DNA of 64,000 bases from Idiomarina loihiensis (GCF_024584785.1 NZ_CP074112.1:1054001-1118000); one strand, 5' to 3'; positions 1 to 10,544 are shown, numbered from the stretch's first letter. Numbers and translations: made by a program. The notes: a model not told the origin generated them from the letters alone.

Positions 1-63
1 TTGCGCTGGGTTACAGGCAACCATCAGTAAACTAGCCGCAGCCAACGCTGAGAGCTTGTTCAT
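1..63 (-). CDS. Lipoprotein, 5' end only (cut by window edge)
   Basis: A reading frame starts with ATG at 63 and runs leftward off the window, so only the first 21 codons are visible. They encode a basic start (MNK), a hydrophobic stretch and a lipobox-like LMVAC with Cys at residue 17, so this is probably a lipoprotein signal peptide. A strong ribosome site (AGGAGA) lies 8 bases upstream, inside the last codons of the DUF192 gene that ends 4 bases before. The two genes are therefore probably co-transcribed and translationally coupled. The function cannot be judged from this fragment. Confidence 0.6.
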   Translation of the reverse strand, partial: MNKLSALAAASLLMVACNPAQ

Positions 64-67
64 GGGT

Positions 68-568
68 TTATTCTCCTGGTTGTTTGCATGACTGTAATTG
101 GGCGCCAACGGTAATACCATAACGCTCAAAATATCCTTGGTTTAATTCTAATGCTGCCATATACCGTACTTTTGGCTCGTACACGGGGCAGCGACGTGAA
201 TCAATACTTGGGCATGGGTCCATCGATAAAATGGTGGCAATTTTCATGTCCTTATCGAGATAAGCAATATCTAACGGTAAGTAGGTATTGTACATCCAGA
301 AACCTGCACTACCGGGGCGTTCTTGTTGGTACTTAAACAACATCCCCGCGTGTTCAGCGAGAGTTTCACGAAACATCAAGCCACGAGCACGGCTATCATA
401 GGTGTCAGCAATTTCTAACTGCAATGGATGCTCATGCCCAGCAATACACCATTGCTCGGTTTTTAACGAGGGTGATGCCGGCTGCCCCGCCAATGCCGCA
501 GTTCCGGCTGGCTCTAAATGCAACAAGGACACTAACCACGCGGTAGAAATAAGACTGGTAAGAACCAT
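68..568 (-). CDS. DUF192 family exported protein
   Basis: 166-residue protein with an N-terminal hydrophobic segment (about residues 4-17) that looks like a signal peptide or anchor. The DUF192 signature is clear: RARGLMFR at 60-67, GMLF at 75-78, FWMYNTYLPLDIAYLD at 90-105 and an ALELNQG-type strand near 139-145. DUF192 proteins are small beta-rich envelope proteins with no settled biochemical role. AGAGG lies 9 bases before the ATG. The gene runs straight into a lipoprotein gene at the window edge, which suggests a small envelope operon. Confidence 0.85.
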   Translation of the reverse strand: MVLTSLISTAWLVSLLHLEPAGTAALAGQPASPSLKTEQWCIAGHEHPLQLEIADTYDSRARGLMFRETLAEHAGMLFKYQQERPGSAGFWMYNTYLPLDIAYLDKDMKIATILSMDPCPSIDSRRCPVYEPKVRYMAALELNQGYFERYGITVGAQLQSCKQPGE

Positions 569-633
569 GAGCTATGCCTCTGTGTTAGTAGCTAAAAACC
601 TAGTATCGCTTTATTTAACTCAGAAAAAAAGGT

Positions 634-660
634 AAAAAAAAGCCTCCATTTAAGGAGGCT
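634..660 (-). terminator. Rho-independent terminator of the DUF4382 gene
   Basis: A perfect 7-bp stem (AGCCTCC/GGAGGCT, 641-660) with a 6-base loop is followed, read leftward, by a run of T (complement of 634-640). It lies 20 bases past the stop of the DUF4382 gene and before the DUF192 promoter region. Confidence 0.85.
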
Positions 661-679
661 CAAAGGGAGAGTGTATTCT

Positions 680-1654
680 TTACTCAATAACCACCGTCGT
701 CACCTCACCATTATCGACAACTGTGACTGTTTGATGGCCTAACAAGCTAATATCGTCATCCACTTCAGGATCATCTGCGACATCGCAGGTATAGCCTAGG
801 GTATAGTCCCCAGCGCTCACATAGCCAAGCTCAAACTGATAATTTACCGCACCATCAAAATAGACCGCGCTCACGGCATAAGGTTCAACGGCTTCGCTAC
901 CACCAACATCAGCAAGATCCGCAACAATATGATCAACACCTGGGTACAGGTAGACGCTTGCTACCGCCGTGCCAGTATCAGCAGGGGCGACAGTGCAGCT
1001 ATTTTCAATCAAGAGGGCTTCCGCCATGCTACCTTCAATGTGCCCCACGGTTAGATTATTAACCAAACGAACTCCGCGCGGCTTCAAGAAATACTGATCT
1101 TGTCCGACCGGATTAACTAAGGCTTGGCGTAAATCAAACTCTGCAGTGTAAGCAGTTTCACCGCCAGCACCCACGGTAATACCATCAAACTTCAATTCAT
1201 TCGATGGCACGCTTAGTGGGATCCTTTGGTCCCCCACTTGAACATAAGAACCATCCGCCATCACTAACCGTAGTTGACTGTAATCCCCAGCAGGCACCTC
1301 CACACCACTGATCAAATCTTCTGCTGTTGAACCGGTAAAGTTCATAAGGTTAATGCCGCGAGTATTAGCGATAACCTCACCGTCGCTATCAACACAGACA
1401 TCGTTACTAGCAATGGTGTTACTGTCCTCGCCAATGGTGAAAACTTGCTTGCCAGCACTATTGCCGAGCAATTCGATAGCATGAAAGCAAGCCCATACCT
1501 CATCAGCGGCGTCTACGGGGGCATCACTGACAGCAAAGGAGAATTGACCGGTTTGCGCAACCACTTCAGAATCACTATCTGAACCACAAGCAACAAGCAT
1601 GCTGCTGGCTAACGTTAAAGCAATCATGGTGCTAATAGGAGCTCGGTTAAACAT
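680..1654 (-). CDS. DUF4382 domain lipoprotein
   Basis: 324-residue predicted lipoprotein: basic N-terminus, hydrophobic segment 9-22 and lipobox LVAC with Cys at 23, followed by an acidic, Ser-rich linker (GSDSDSE). Residues about 36-200 match the DUF4382 pattern: a FAVSDAPVDAADEVW start, an amphipathic AIELLG strand, and an end at FDLRQAL...FLKPRGVRLV. The remainder is a beta-rich, acidic domain resembling extracytoplasmic carbohydrate-binding-like modules, but I cannot assign it. The gene stands alone with its own terminator. It is probably a cell-surface or periplasmic structural or binding protein of unknown role. Confidence 0.8.
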   Translation of the reverse strand: MFNRAPISTMIALTLASSMLVACGSDSDSEVVAQTGQFSFAVSDAPVDAADEVWACFHAIELLGNSAGKQVFTIGEDSNTIASNDVCVDSDGEVIANTRGINLMNFTGSTAEDLISGVEVPAGDYSQLRLVMADGSYVQVGDQRIPLSVPSNELKFDGITVGAGGETAYTAEFDLRQALVNPVGQDQYFLKPRGVRLVNNLTVGHIEGSMAEALLIENSCTVAPADTGTAVASVYLYPGVDHIVADLADVGGSEAVEPYAVSAVYFDGAVNYQFELGYVSAGDYTLGYTCDVADDPEVDDDISLLGHQTVTVVDNGEVTTVVIE

Positions 1655-1669
1655 ATCAACCTCTTTGTT

Positions 1670-1687
1670 ATATGAAAGATGTCATAT
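1670..1687. promoter_or_regulatory. Inverted repeat upstream of the DUF4382 gene
   Basis: ATATGA and TCATAT face each other across 6 bases, 16 bases upstream of the DUF4382 start codon, in the 188-base intergenic region shared with the divergent yvcK-type gene. It could be an operator or a 5' UTR hairpin. Six base pairs in AT-rich DNA may also be chance. Confidence 0.25.
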
Positions 1688-1842
1688 TTATAGCAAAATT
1701 GAATAAAGAAAAAAGCTGTAGCCTTCCATTTTACTTAGCCTTTACACTCATCAACAAAAGATAGAATGAATACCATCTAACCGTTGATAAGCACCGCAGA
1801 ACAGCATAAAGTAGCGCTATAAACAAACCACATATTGTTAAC

Positions 1843-2763
1843 ATGACACTAAAGACATCTCCTAGTCCCCTAGTAACAGCTCCTAGACAACTGCAACAGT
1901 TGCGCTCAGTGACGGCTATTGGCGGTGGCCATGGTTTAGGACGGGTACTCTCAACTTTGGCGTTTCTAAATCGACGCTTAATAGGGATTGTGGCCACCAC
2001 CGATGATGGTGGCGCTAGTGGCCTGCTTAGACGTAATCATGACTGTATTGCTTGGGGCGATATTCGCAATTGTTTATCACAACTGGCCAAGCATCCATTA
2101 GCGGCGGATGTGCTTAACTATCGCTTTACCACCGAACACAGCCTCCATGGCCACAACTTGGGTAACTTATTGCTCTACACCTTAGATCAGCTAAGTGCGC
2201 GACCACTCGATGGGATTGCCCTGTTGAGTCGACTACTCAATATCAATACCCGTTTGCTGCCGATGTCTGAAACGCCCGTTGATTTGGTGGCAGCCACTCA
2301 CGATGGAATGGAGTGTTTCGGTGAACTCCTAGTGGATGGCTTACAACAGATGCCTGCACAACTGCGCTTATCGCAACCGGTGGCGGCAACTCCTGAAGCC
2401 TTGCATCATGTGGAACGCAGCGAGCTGATCATTTTAGGCCCAGGCAGCTTTCTAACCTCGGTGATGCCACCGTTATTGGTAGAAGAATTTGCTCAAGCTA
2501 TCGCAAACAGTGCTGCGCAAGTCATTTTTATTGATAATCTAGTGCCGGAAAATAGTCCTGCGGGGCAATTGTCATTGAGTGAAAAATTAGCTTGGATGGA
2601 GCAGCAATTAGGTGTGCAAGTGGTAGATAAGGTCATTACTAATCGACCGGACCCGAACCTCACCCTGCCTAGTTTTGATCACGTCTGCCCCTCCTCAGAA
2701 GCAGCTCATCGGCATCAACCTGAATCCTTATTAGCAGCGCTAGCAAAAGCTTTTAACGCCTAA
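1843..2763 (+). CDS. yvcK: YvcK/YbhK-family gluconeogenesis factor-like protein
   Basis: 306-residue CofD-like protein. The family motifs are visible: the glycine-rich nucleotide loop GGGHG at 27-31, TTDDGGASG at 52-60, WGDIRNCL at 71-78, HGHNLGNLLL near 110-120 and ILGPGSFLTS around 195-205. Family length is about 300-330 (E. coli YbhK is near 300). YvcK proteins bind UDP-sugars and influence cell-wall synthesis and growth on gluconeogenic carbon in Bacillus. The role in Gram-negatives is unclear, and no F420 pathway genes are nearby to suggest true CofD. The ribosome site before the ATG is weak. The gene is followed 40 bases later by an M14 peptidase on the same strand. Confidence 0.85.
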   Translation: MTLKTSPSPLVTAPRQLQQLRSVTAIGGGHGLGRVLSTLAFLNRRLIGIVATTDDGGASGLLRRNHDCIAWGDIRNCLSQLAKHPLAADVLNYRFTTEHSLHGHNLGNLLLYTLDQLSARPLDGIALLSRLLNINTRLLPMSETPVDLVAATHDGMECFGELLVDGLQQMPAQLRLSQPVAATPEALHHVERSELIILGPGSFLTSVMPPLLVEEFAQAIANSAAQVIFIDNLVPENSPAGQLSLSEKLAWMEQQLGVQVVDKVITNRPDPNLTLPSFDHVCPSSEAAHRHQPESLLAALAKAFNA

Positions 2764-2803
2764 CCGGCAGCGCTGTGATCCTTACCTTATCGAGGAATGG
2801 CAG

Positions 2804-5479
2804 ATGAAATTAACCAAACTTGTGGTGCAATTGGCGGCACTGTTAAGTTGCACCAGTTGGAGTGCGCTTGCCGCAGAACCAGCACAACAGCTTGGCTTGG
2901 CAACCGATTATCAAGCCAACAGCCCAACTATCGAAGCCGTTTTAGGGTACCCAGGCGGCAGTCGTATCAGTTCACCCGAGGCCATCGAAGCTTATTTTAA
3001 TGCCTTAGCCAAAGCCTACCCAGAGCAGGTACAAGTGCACTCTTATGGGCGCAGTTGGGAGGGCCGAAATCTCTATTACGTGGTGATTTCGAGTGCTGAA
3101 AATATGGCTAAGTTAGGTGCTTATCAAGCAAATATTGCGGCGTTAAGCGCAGCCGATAGTACCTCCAGCAAACAAGCCGAGCAGCTGATCAAAAGCATGC
3201 CAGCCAGCGTTTGGCTCTCTTATGGGGTGCATGGTAACGAGATCTCGTCACCTGAAGCCGCCATGCTTACGGCGTGGCATTTGCTGGCTGCAACCGATGC
3301 CACAACGCAAGGCTACTTAGACCAAGCCTATGTGTTTATTGATCCTGTTCAAAACCCAGACGGGCGTGCACGCTTTGTCAGTCGCTATTACATGACCGCA
3401 GGGTTAGAACACAGTAGCGATAGACTTTCAGCAGAACATAACGAACCTTGGCCAAGTGGTCGTAGTAACCACTATTTGTTCGATTTAAACCGCGACTGGC
3501 TAGCTCTAACCCAGCCGGAAATTGCCGGTCAAGTGGATGCCCTGTTAATAAATATGCCGCTAGTGTATGTCGATTTGCATGAGATGGGCGGCGACACCAG
3601 CTACTACTTCACGCCTGAAGCTGAACCCTATAACCCTTTGATTACGGAAACTCAACGCAAAGCGCTATGGACCATAGGTGAAAATAACGGCAAGTGGTTT
3701 GATCAGCACGGTTACGATTACTACACCCGTGAAGTGTTTGATGCCTTTTATCCAGGTTACGGCGCCAGTTGGCCTTTGTACCATGGCGCAATTTCCATGA
3801 CTTACGAAATGGCATCGGCGCGCGGCCATCACTTTCGCACCAAAGATGGTGAAATCTTAACCTACGGTGATGGCGTACAACGCCATTTTATTGCCTCTAT
3901 CGCTACCATTGAGACGGTCGCTAAAGAGCGTCAGCAATTATTGCAAAGTTATTGGGATTATCGCCAACAATCAGTGCAACTGGGGCGTCAAAGCAAGCAG
4001 CGTTACTGGGTCTTTAATCCACAACAAGATGCGGCAGCAGCGCGTCGGTTAGCCGGCTTGCTAACTCGCCATGGCGTTAAAGTTGAGCAAGCAGAGCAAG
4101 ACTTCAAAGCCTGTGGCAATCAATATGCTGCCGGTAGCTTTATTGTCGATAGCGCCCAGCCAGCCTATTACATGTTGCGCACGCTGCTCGATAAAGACAT
4201 TGCCATGGATGCCGACTTTATTGCGGAACAAGAGCGGCGCCGTAAGAATAACCTGGCCGATGAAATTTATGACGTCACTGCTTGGTCACTGCCGCAGATG
4301 TTTAATGTTAGCTATCAAACCTGTGCCAAGTTACCGCGGGTGGCCACTGTTGCTGCTGGGACGGATCTGATTAAGCCAGGTCAAGTTAATCAGGCTGATG
4401 CCAACGTGGGCTTTATCGTCCCTTGGGGTGATATGAATGCAGGACGTTTTCTCACCGCTGCTCTACGTGAAGGCCTCACAGTAAAACAAACGGATTTACC
4501 TTTTACCCATAGTAACGGCAAGCGCTATCCAGCCGGGTCTCTCATTTTAACCCATGCCGACAATGCCAATTTGGCTGCAATTATCCAAGACTTAGCGGTT
4601 GCCAGTGGGGCTCAGGTTGATGGCGTGAATTCTAGTTGGGTGACTGATGGCCCTAACTTTGGTTCCAATAACGTGCAACGGGTGCATGCGCCCCAAATCG
4701 CGATGTTGTGGGACGAGCCGGTATCTAGCCTAAATGCCGGGCATACGCGGTTTGTGATTGAGCAGCAGTTTAACTATCCAGTTACCGCCATACGCGCTGC
4801 CCAATTAGCTGGCGCCAACTTAAGCCAGTATCAAGTGTTGATCATGCCAGCAGCCAGTAGCGTTGCATTGCAAGCCGCATTAGGTGAACGCGGGCAACAA
4901 AATATTCAGGATTGGGTTGCTAAAGGCGGCGTCTTAATTACTCTTGGCAGCAGTTCTGCGTGGGCCGTAGATGCCGAGTTTTTATCTAGTGCATTAGAAA
5001 GTGTTGTGCAAACTAAAGCCCCAAGCCACGGCGACGAAAAACGCATTGAGGGCTTGCTGTTTAAGCAACGTGAAGAACTTATGCACTATATTCAAGCCGA
5101 CCATGCCGACCCATATTGGACCGCTGGCGTCATCACCCGCTTGCAGGTAGACCAAGAACATTGGTTAAGTGCTGGGGTCAAACCTGAGGTTTTTGCAGTA
5201 ACGGTTGGTAATCAAATCTTCCGCCCGCTTACCATTGATCATGGTCGCAATATTGTGAATTATGCCGGCCCTAACGAGGTGTTAGCGAGCGGTTATTTGT
5301 GGGCTGAGAATCAACAGCAGTTGGCTTATAAACCTTATCTGATGTGGCAGCCGCAGGGTCGCGGCATGGTGATAAGCTTTGCCCAAGAGCCCACCTATCG
5401 GGCCTACCTTGATGGTCTGAATATTCTGTTAATGAATGCCATCTTTGCTGGGGCTAGTCACGCTAGCCCACTCCGATAA
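2804..5479 (+). CDS. M14 family zinc carboxypeptidase, secreted
   Basis: 891-residue exported metallopeptidase with a signal peptide (residues 1-23, cut near ALAA). The M14 catalytic set is present: zinc ligands in HGNE (H143, E146) and H259 (VDLHE), substrate-binding R230 in DLNRDW, and the likely general base E336 in TYEMASARG. After about residue 380 comes a long C-terminal part with a glutamine-amidotransferase-like Rossmann region (VLIMPAASS, WVAKGGVLITLGSS near 680-725), as in large marine M14 peptidases. GAGG lies about 9 bases before the ATG. It probably trims extracellular peptides or peptidoglycan stems; the exact substrate cannot be told. Confidence 0.88.
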   Translation: MKLTKLVVQLAALLSCTSWSALAAEPAQQLGLATDYQANSPTIEAVLGYPGGSRISSPEAIEAYFNALAKAYPEQVQVHSYGRSWEGRNLYYVVISSAENMAKLGAYQANIAALSAADSTSSKQAEQLIKSMPASVWLSYGVHGNEISSPEAAMLTAWHLLAATDATTQGYLDQAYVFIDPVQNPDGRARFVSRYYMTAGLEHSSDRLSAEHNEPWPSGRSNHYLFDLNRDWLALTQPEIAGQVDALLINMPLVYVDLHEMGGDTSYYFTPEAEPYNPLITETQRKALWTIGENNGKWFDQHGYDYYTREVFDAFYPGYGASWPLYHGAISMTYEMASARGHHFRTKDGEILTYGDGVQRHFIASIATIETVAKERQQLLQSYWDYRQQSVQLGRQSKQRYWVFNPQQDAAAARRLAGLLTRHGVKVEQAEQDFKACGNQYAAGSFIVDSAQPAYYMLRTLLDKDIAMDADFIAEQERRRKNNLADEIYDVTAWSLPQMFNVSYQTCAKLPRVATVAAGTDLIKPGQVNQADANVGFIVPWGDMNAGRFLTAALREGLTVKQTDLPFTHSNGKRYPAGSLILTHADNANLAAIIQDLAVASGAQVDGVNSSWVTDGPNFGSNNVQRVHAPQIAMLWDEPVSSLNAGHTRFVIEQQFNYPVTAIRAAQLAGANLSQYQVLIMPAASSVALQAALGERGQQNIQDWVAKGGVLITLGSSSAWAVDAEFLSSALESVVQTKAPSHGDEKRIEGLLFKQREELMHYIQADHADPYWTAGVITRLQVDQEHWLSAGVKPEVFAVTVGNQIFRPLTIDHGRNIVNYAGPNEVLASGYLWAENQQQLAYKPYLMWQPQGRGMVISFAQEPTYRAYLDGLNILLMNAIFAGASHASPLR

Positions 5480-5505
5480 GCTTAGGGCTCATTTTAACGA
5501 CACGA

Positions 5506-5533
5506 AGCGCCTAGACCACCTCGTCTAGGCGCT
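5506..5533 (-). terminator. Strong stem-loop overlapping the dcd stop codon, no T-tract
   Basis: An 11-bp perfect stem (AGCGCCTAGAC/GTCTAGGCGCT) with a 6-base loop spans the end of dcd: its TAG stop (complement of 5525-5527) lies within the stem. No run of T follows on either strand, so it is not a textbook intrinsic terminator. It may mark an mRNA 3' end, protect from exonucleases, or terminate for the convergent M14 gene. Confidence 0.55.
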
Positions 5534-6115
5534 CTTATCCGCTCCAATACGCGATGCGACCGCACCTCTTTGATCCTTGTATTTAGCGTCTTTGCGCGAA
5601 CGATAAGGACGTACACATGGCTCATCAAGTTGTTCAAAGCTAAGCGCACCGATTTTCATCAAGGGCCGCAGCGCTAACGGCAACTTACCACTATTAAAAA
5701 ATTCAAGCACCACCTGTCCCGACCAACCTGGGTCGATGCGGTGGGCAGTAACATGCACCATTAACCCCAACCGCGCCAACGACGAGCGACCATCTAACCA
5801 CCCCACCATATCAGCGGGTAAGGTCACCGATTCATGCGTAACCGCCAAGGCAAACTCACCCGGGTGAATAAAAAAGGCTTGGTCTTCATTCAGTACAATG
5901 GCATCGCTCATCACCGACTGAATCGCTTTATCAATCTCATCGCGTGGGCCGCTGATATCGATAAAAGGAGCGGCGTGATCTTGCAACACTCTAAATTCAT
6001 TTCCCAAATGAATATCTACGGTGACGCCGCTGATATCCTCCGCCAATGGCGCTGGGTCTAATACAATTTTACCAGCTGCTAAGTAGGCTTCTATTTGACC
6101 ATCGGTTAAACGCAT
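5525..6115 (-). CDS. dcd: dCTP deaminase
   Basis: 196-residue Dcd, close to the 193 residues of E. coli. It deaminates dCTP to dUTP, the main source of dUMP for thymidylate synthesis in enterics. Key residues align in number with E. coli: S111 and R115 in GRSSLAR, and the general base E138 in VVLEFFN. The [13 protein letters not shown] stretch (121-133) is the family hallmark. It lies 21 bases downstream of apbC on the same strand, so the two are probably one transcript, as in several gammaproteobacteria. Confidence 0.97.
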   Translation of the reverse strand: MRLTDGQIEAYLAAGKIVLDPAPLAEDISGVTVDIHLGNEFRVLQDHAAPFIDISGPRDEIDKAIQSVMSDAIVLNEDQAFFIHPGEFALAVTHESVTLPADMVGWLDGRSSLARLGLMVHVTAHRIDPGWSGQVVLEFFNSGKLPLALRPLMKIGALSFEQLDEPCVRPYRSRKDAKYKDQRGAVASRIGADKSA

Positions 6116-6136
6116 GGGGAGCTCTCCTGCTTGTTC

Positions 6137-7207
6137 TTATGATGCGTTAGCTTGGGCTTGTTGATAAAGCTGGGCCGCCAACGCCGTTGCGCTTTGTTTG
6201 ATAATAACACTAATTGGATCCTCAGGAGCACTTACCACCAAAGGGGTGCCGTTATCTAAGCTCTCACGTAAGCGCGCTGCTAGTGGCCACTGGCCTAGCA
6301 AGGGCACGCCATGTTCAGCAGCCACGTTAACCCCGCCGCCAGTACCAAAAATCGCTTCATGATGACCACACTGACTGCACTCAAAATAACTCATGTTCTC
6401 GATTAAACCAGTAATCGGCACCCCTACTTTCTGGAACATGGTAATGCCTTTTTCAGCATCGGCTAGTGCCACAGTCTGCGGTGTGGTTACTACCACCGCC
6501 CCAGTGATGGGTAGCTTTTGCGCAAAGGTTAGCTGAATATCGCCGGTACCCGGCGGTAGGTCAACAATCAGATAATCGAGAGCTGGCCATTTGGTATCCC
6601 GAAAGAGCTGTTGCAACGCAGCACTGGCCATAGGGCCACGCCAAATAGCTGCATCCTTGGTATCAGTAAGATAACCTAACGATGAAGCATACACACCATG
6701 GCGTTGATGGGGGATCATTTTTTGCTGCTCATTCACGGTCATCTTCTCATCAGCACCACCGAGCATGGTAGGTAACGAAGGACCATACACATCGGCATCG
6801 AGAATCCCTACCTTGGCACCGAAACTTGCCAAGGCCAACGCCAGTTGCACGCTCACCGAAGATTTACCCACCCCGCCCTTGCCTGACGACACCACAATCA
6901 CATTGCCATAGACGAGCGGCAATTCAGGTTGGGAATTTTTTAGCTTGGCGACCTTGCACACCAACTGCCATTGATACTGACCTAACTGAGGGTCTTGCTG
7001 GAAAGACTCCAACACACTGGCATCAGCGGCAAAGGGTAAGCTCAAAGTGGCTTTATTACCCGCTACGCTCACCCATGCTGAAGGGATAGCGCCTTGCCAA
7101 CCTGGCAACCTCATCTTGGCTAAAGCAGCGTTAAACTGCGTGGTTGCATCCAACGTGGTTGATGGGTCTGTGGCGGCGGCTTTGGATTTTTTGAAACGAC
7201 TAAACAT
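6137..7207 (-). CDS. apbC: Iron-sulfur cluster carrier protein, Mrp/NBP35 ATPase
   Basis: 356-residue P-loop NTPase of the Mrp/ApbC family that binds and transfers 4Fe-4S clusters as a dimer in the cytosol. A MIP18-like domain occupies about residues 20-90. The deviant Walker A GKGGVGKS is at 109-116, [10 protein letters not shown] at 137-146, the switch VDLPPGTGD near 215-223, and the cluster-bridging CxxC is C277/C280 (CSQC). It is transcribed divergently from metG, the classical mrp-metG arrangement of E. coli, and followed by dcd. Confidence 0.96.
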   Translation of the reverse strand: MFSRFKKSKAAATDPSTTLDATTQFNAALAKMRLPGWQGAIPSAWVSVAGNKATLSLPFAADASVLESFQQDPQLGQYQWQLVCKVAKLKNSQPELPLVYGNVIVVSSGKGGVGKSSVSVQLALALASFGAKVGILDADVYGPSLPTMLGGADEKMTVNEQQKMIPHQRHGVYASSLGYLTDTKDAAIWRGPMASAALQQLFRDTKWPALDYLIVDLPPGTGDIQLTFAQKLPITGAVVVTTPQTVALADAEKGITMFQKVGVPITGLIENMSYFECSQCGHHEAIFGTGGGVNVAAEHGVPLLGQWPLAARLRESLDNGTPLVVSAPEDPISVIIKQSATALAAQLYQQAQANAS

Positions 7208-7323
7208 CTATCCCTCCCAGCTTGGTTGTCGGCAGCCATGATACGGCTAGTTCGGCTGGATTGCCAGCCACGATTAAGTTACACTTTAGGCCTTTAAATA
7301 TCACGGAATTAACGGAAATATCC

Positions 7324-9354
7324 ATGCCGACAGCAACTCGCAAAATTCTGGTTACCAATGCCCTTCCTTACGCTAATGGGCCAATTCACATTGGGCATAT
7401 GCTTGGCTACATTCAAGCCGACATTTGGGTTCGTTTTCAGAAGTTACGTGGACACGAATGCCACTATGTCTGTGCCGATGATGCGCACGGTACGCCGATT
7501 ATGCTTAAAGCGCAGCAATTAGGTATTGCGCCAGAGCAAATGATTGCCGATATGAATCAAGCGCACCAAGCTGACTTTGCGGACTTTCATGTGGCCTTTG
7601 ATCATTATCACTCGACCCATAGTGACGAGAATCGTGAACTAGCGGAACTTATCTACACCCGCTTACGTGATGCTGGGCATATTAAAACCAAGACCATTGA
7701 GCAGTTGTACGATCCACAGCAAGAGATGTTTTTGCCCGATCGCTTCGTCAAAGGCACCTGCCCTAAATGTGGTGCAGAAGATCAGTACGGCGATAATTGC
7801 GATGTGTGCGGCGCTACCTATGCACCAACTGAACTTAAAAACCCTAAATCAGCGGTTTCTGGTGCCACCCCTGAGCTGCGTCAATCAGAACATTACTTCT
7901 TTGATTTGCCAGCCTTTGAGCAGATGCTAAAAGAATGGACTCGTTCAGGTTCGTTGCAAGACGAAATGGCAAACAAATTAAACGAATGGTTTGAGTCAGG
8001 CCTACAAATGTGGGACATCAGCCGTGATGCCCCCTACTTCGGCTTTGAAATCCCAGATGCGCCTGGCAAGTATTTCTACGTGTGGCTTGATGCTCCAATT
8101 GGCTATATGGGTAGTTTTAAGCACTATTGCCAAACCACCGGCAAAGCTAATTTTGACGACTACTGGCAACTCGATAGCCAAGCCGAGCTTTATCATTTTA
8201 TCGGTAAAGACATCATCTACTTTCATAGCCTGTTTTGGCCAGCCATGCTTAAGGGTGCAAGCTTCCGGCAACCAACCAACGTGTGGGCGCACGGCTTCAT
8301 CACGGTGAACGGCACCAAAATGTCCAAATCCAAAGGTACTTTTGTGATGGCTCGTACCTATTTGGACCATCTAGATCCGGATTACCTGCGCTACTATTTC
8401 GCTGCCAAACTGACCAACCGTATTGACGATTTGGATTTGAATCTGACCGACTTCGCTCAGCGCGTTAATGCAGATTTAGTTGGTAAGGTGGTCAACATAG
8501 CGAGTCGTTGTGCTGGCTTTATTAGTAAGAAATTTGACGGCAAGTTAGCAGCTAGCATTAGCGATACCAGCCTCTTAGATGAATTCCAAGCGGCGGCCGC
8601 TGGCATCGCCCAAGCGTATGAAAAACGCGAGTTTTCGAAAGCGATGCGCGACATCATGGCACTGGCTGATAAAGCAAACTTCTACATTGCTGAGCAAGAG
8701 CCTTGGCAGCTTATCAAAGACCCAAGCAAACAGGCTCAAGTGCATGAGATTTGTTCTATCGGGATTAATTTGTTCCGCTTACTGATGATTTATTTAACCC
8801 CAGTGGTGCCAGCCTTGGCGACCCGCGTGCAAGAGTTCTTGAACGATGAATTTAGTTGGGATAGTCACCAACAGCTATTAACAGATCACACCATTAGCCC
8901 GTTCAAGGCCCTGTTACAACGTATTGACATGGAAAAAGTAGAAGCCATGATTGAAGATTCTAAAGCCAGCGCAACCCCAGCTGCGGCCGCTACCAGCAAC
9001 GGTGAACTCGAACGAGATCCTATCAGCGCCGAAATTAACTATGACGACTTTGCTAAAGTTGATTTACGGATCGCACTTATTGCTAACGCCGAGCACGTTG
9101 AAGGCGCTGATAAGCTACTCAAGTTAACCCTAGATTTAGGCGGTGAAACACGCCAAGTTTTTGCCGGCATTAAATCGGCTTATGCCCCAGAGCAACTGAT
9201 TGGCCAACATACCGTGATGGTCGCTAACTTGGCACCACGCAAAATGCGGTTTGGCTTATCAGAAGGCATGGTTCTAGCCGCCGGCCCTGGTGGCGAAGAA
9301 CTGTTTATTCTTAATCCACACGCTGGTGCAAAACCAGGGATGCGGGTTAAATAA
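7324..9354 (+). CDS. metG: Methionyl-tRNA synthetase
   Basis: Start set at the ATG at 7324, giving 676 residues (E. coli MetG is 677); an upstream in-frame start would add a non-conserved extension. The class I HIGH motif is at 22-25 (PIHIGHML), paired CxxC zinc motifs lie in the connective domain (CPKC and CDVC, about 145-165), and KMSKS is near residue 335. The C-terminal EMAP/Trbp111-like tRNA-binding domain begins at DFAKVDLRI and ends in [13 protein letters not shown], as expected of the long dimeric form. The stop overlaps the start of rlmI by one base (TAATG). Confidence 0.97.
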   Translation: MPTATRKILVTNALPYANGPIHIGHMLGYIQADIWVRFQKLRGHECHYVCADDAHGTPIMLKAQQLGIAPEQMIADMNQAHQADFADFHVAFDHYHSTHSDENRELAELIYTRLRDAGHIKTKTIEQLYDPQQEMFLPDRFVKGTCPKCGAEDQYGDNCDVCGATYAPTELKNPKSAVSGATPELRQSEHYFFDLPAFEQMLKEWTRSGSLQDEMANKLNEWFESGLQMWDISRDAPYFGFEIPDAPGKYFYVWLDAPIGYMGSFKHYCQTTGKANFDDYWQLDSQAELYHFIGKDIIYFHSLFWPAMLKGASFRQPTNVWAHGFITVNGTKMSKSKGTFVMARTYLDHLDPDYLRYYFAAKLTNRIDDLDLNLTDFAQRVNADLVGKVVNIASRCAGFISKKFDGKLAASISDTSLLDEFQAAAAGIAQAYEKREFSKAMRDIMALADKANFYIAEQEPWQLIKDPSKQAQVHEICSIGINLFRLLMIYLTPVVPALATRVQEFLNDEFSWDSHQQLLTDHTISPFKALLQRIDMEKVEAMIEDSKASATPAAAATSNGELERDPISAEINYDDFAKVDLRIALIANAEHVEGADKLLKLTLDLGGETRQVFAGIKSAYAPEQLIGQHTVMVANLAPRKMRFGLSEGMVLAAGPGGEELFILNPHAGAKPGMRVK

Positions 9355-10544
9355 TGGTCGCTACCGTACACCTTTACGAAGGCAAAGAAAAATCTCTAAA
9401 GCGCTTACATCCGTGGATATTTAGCGGAGCCATTGCACGCGTTAAAGGCCAACCTGAAAGCGGTGCTACTGTCTCTATCCATGCACACAATGGAGACTGG
9501 CTCGGCTATGCCGCTTGGTCTCCCAAATCGCAAATTAGAGCGCGGGTGTGGAGCTTTAATCAAGGTGACAGCATTGATGCCGAGTTTTTTCTGCAACGCA
9601 TTGCTGCGGCAAAAGCGCTACGCGATGGGCTCGATCTGCGCAGTAATGCCTATCGGCTGGTTGCCGCCGAGGCCGACCAACTGCCCGGTATCACCATCGA
9701 TAAATACGATAATTGGCTGGTCTGCCAGTTACTCAGCGCAGGAGCTGAACTCTGGCGCGATGCTATTGTAAACGCTTTGCGAGCATTGTTTCCTGAGTGC
9801 TCTATTTATGAGCGCTCCGATGTGGATGTGCGGCAAAAAGAAGGCTTACCAACAGTCACTCAAGTACTCTACAGCCAATCCGGCGAGGCGCCTCCAACCA
9901 CTTTATGGATTGAAGAGAACGGCTTGCAACTGGGCGTGGATATTCAAGCTGGACACAAAACCGGTTATTACCTAGATCAGCGTGATAGTCGGTTAGCGAT
10001 GCAAAAGTATGCACCCGGCAAACGTGTCTTGAACGCTTTTAGTTATACTGGTGGTTTTGGCTTATACGCAGCAGCAGCTGGTGCAACCGAGGTGGTTAAC
10101 TTAGATGTGTCAGCTCCGGCCTTGGCGCAAGCGGCTGCCAATCATGAGCGCAACCAATTGCCCCCCGAACAGCTACAAAACCTGCAACTTGATGTGTTTG
10201 AAGCCTTACGCAAGTTTCATCAAAACGGTGAGCGGTTTGATGTGATTGTGCTCGACCCACCCAAGTTTGTCGATAATAAGGCGAACCTCAATAATGCATG
10301 CCGTGGTTATAAAGATATCAATCGTCTCGCAACTATGATCCTCAAGCCCGGTGGTACCCTGATCACGTTTTCATGTTCTGGCCTGTTGCCTGTAGATTTG
10401 TTCCAAAAAGTAGTCGCAGATGCAGCCCTGGATGCCAAGCGCCCGCTACACATCATTGAGCGGTTATTTCAGGGCGCGGATCACCCGGTCCGCACTAACT
10501 TTCCAGAGTCGTTGTATCTAAAAGGATTTGTTCTGCGCGGTTAA
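9354..10544 (+). CDS. rlmI: 23S rRNA m5C1962 methyltransferase
   Basis: 396 residues, the same length as E. coli RlmI. An N-terminal PUA domain (LKRLHPWIFSGAI at about 15-27) is followed by an EEHEL-like linker domain and a Rossmann methyltransferase domain. SAM motif I is FSYTGGFGLYAA near 226-237, motif IV is VLDPPKF near 302-308, and the catalytic Cys lies in FSCSG near 340-344. It methylates C1962 of 23S rRNA. Translation is probably coupled to metG through the one-base overlap, so two translation-related genes share a transcript. Confidence 0.93.
   Translation: MVATVHLYEGKEKSLKRLHPWIFSGAIARVKGQPESGATVSIHAHNGDWLGYAAWSPKSQIRARVWSFNQGDSIDAEFFLQRIAAAKALRDGLDLRSNAYRLVAAEADQLPGITIDKYDNWLVCQLLSAGAELWRDAIVNALRALFPECSIYERSDVDVRQKEGLPTVTQVLYSQSGEAPPTTLWIEENGLQLGVDIQAGHKTGYYLDQRDSRLAMQKYAPGKRVLNAFSYTGGFGLYAAAAGATEVVNLDVSAPALAQAAANHERNQLPPEQLQNLQLDVFEALRKFHQNGERFDVIVLDPPKFVDNKANLNNACRGYKDINRLATMILKPGGTLITFSCSGLLPVDLFQKVVADAALDAKRPLHIIERLFQGADHPVRTNFPESLYLKGFVLRG

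Noticed and set aside
2776-2803. TGATCC before the M14 peptidase, similar to the ECF -35
   Set aside because: No CGTA element at the required 16-base distance, and the start codon is too close.
8002-8370. 122-codon open frame antisense to metG
   Set aside because: It lies wholly inside the conserved MetG core, has no ribosome site and no family resemblance. A shadow of the real frame.
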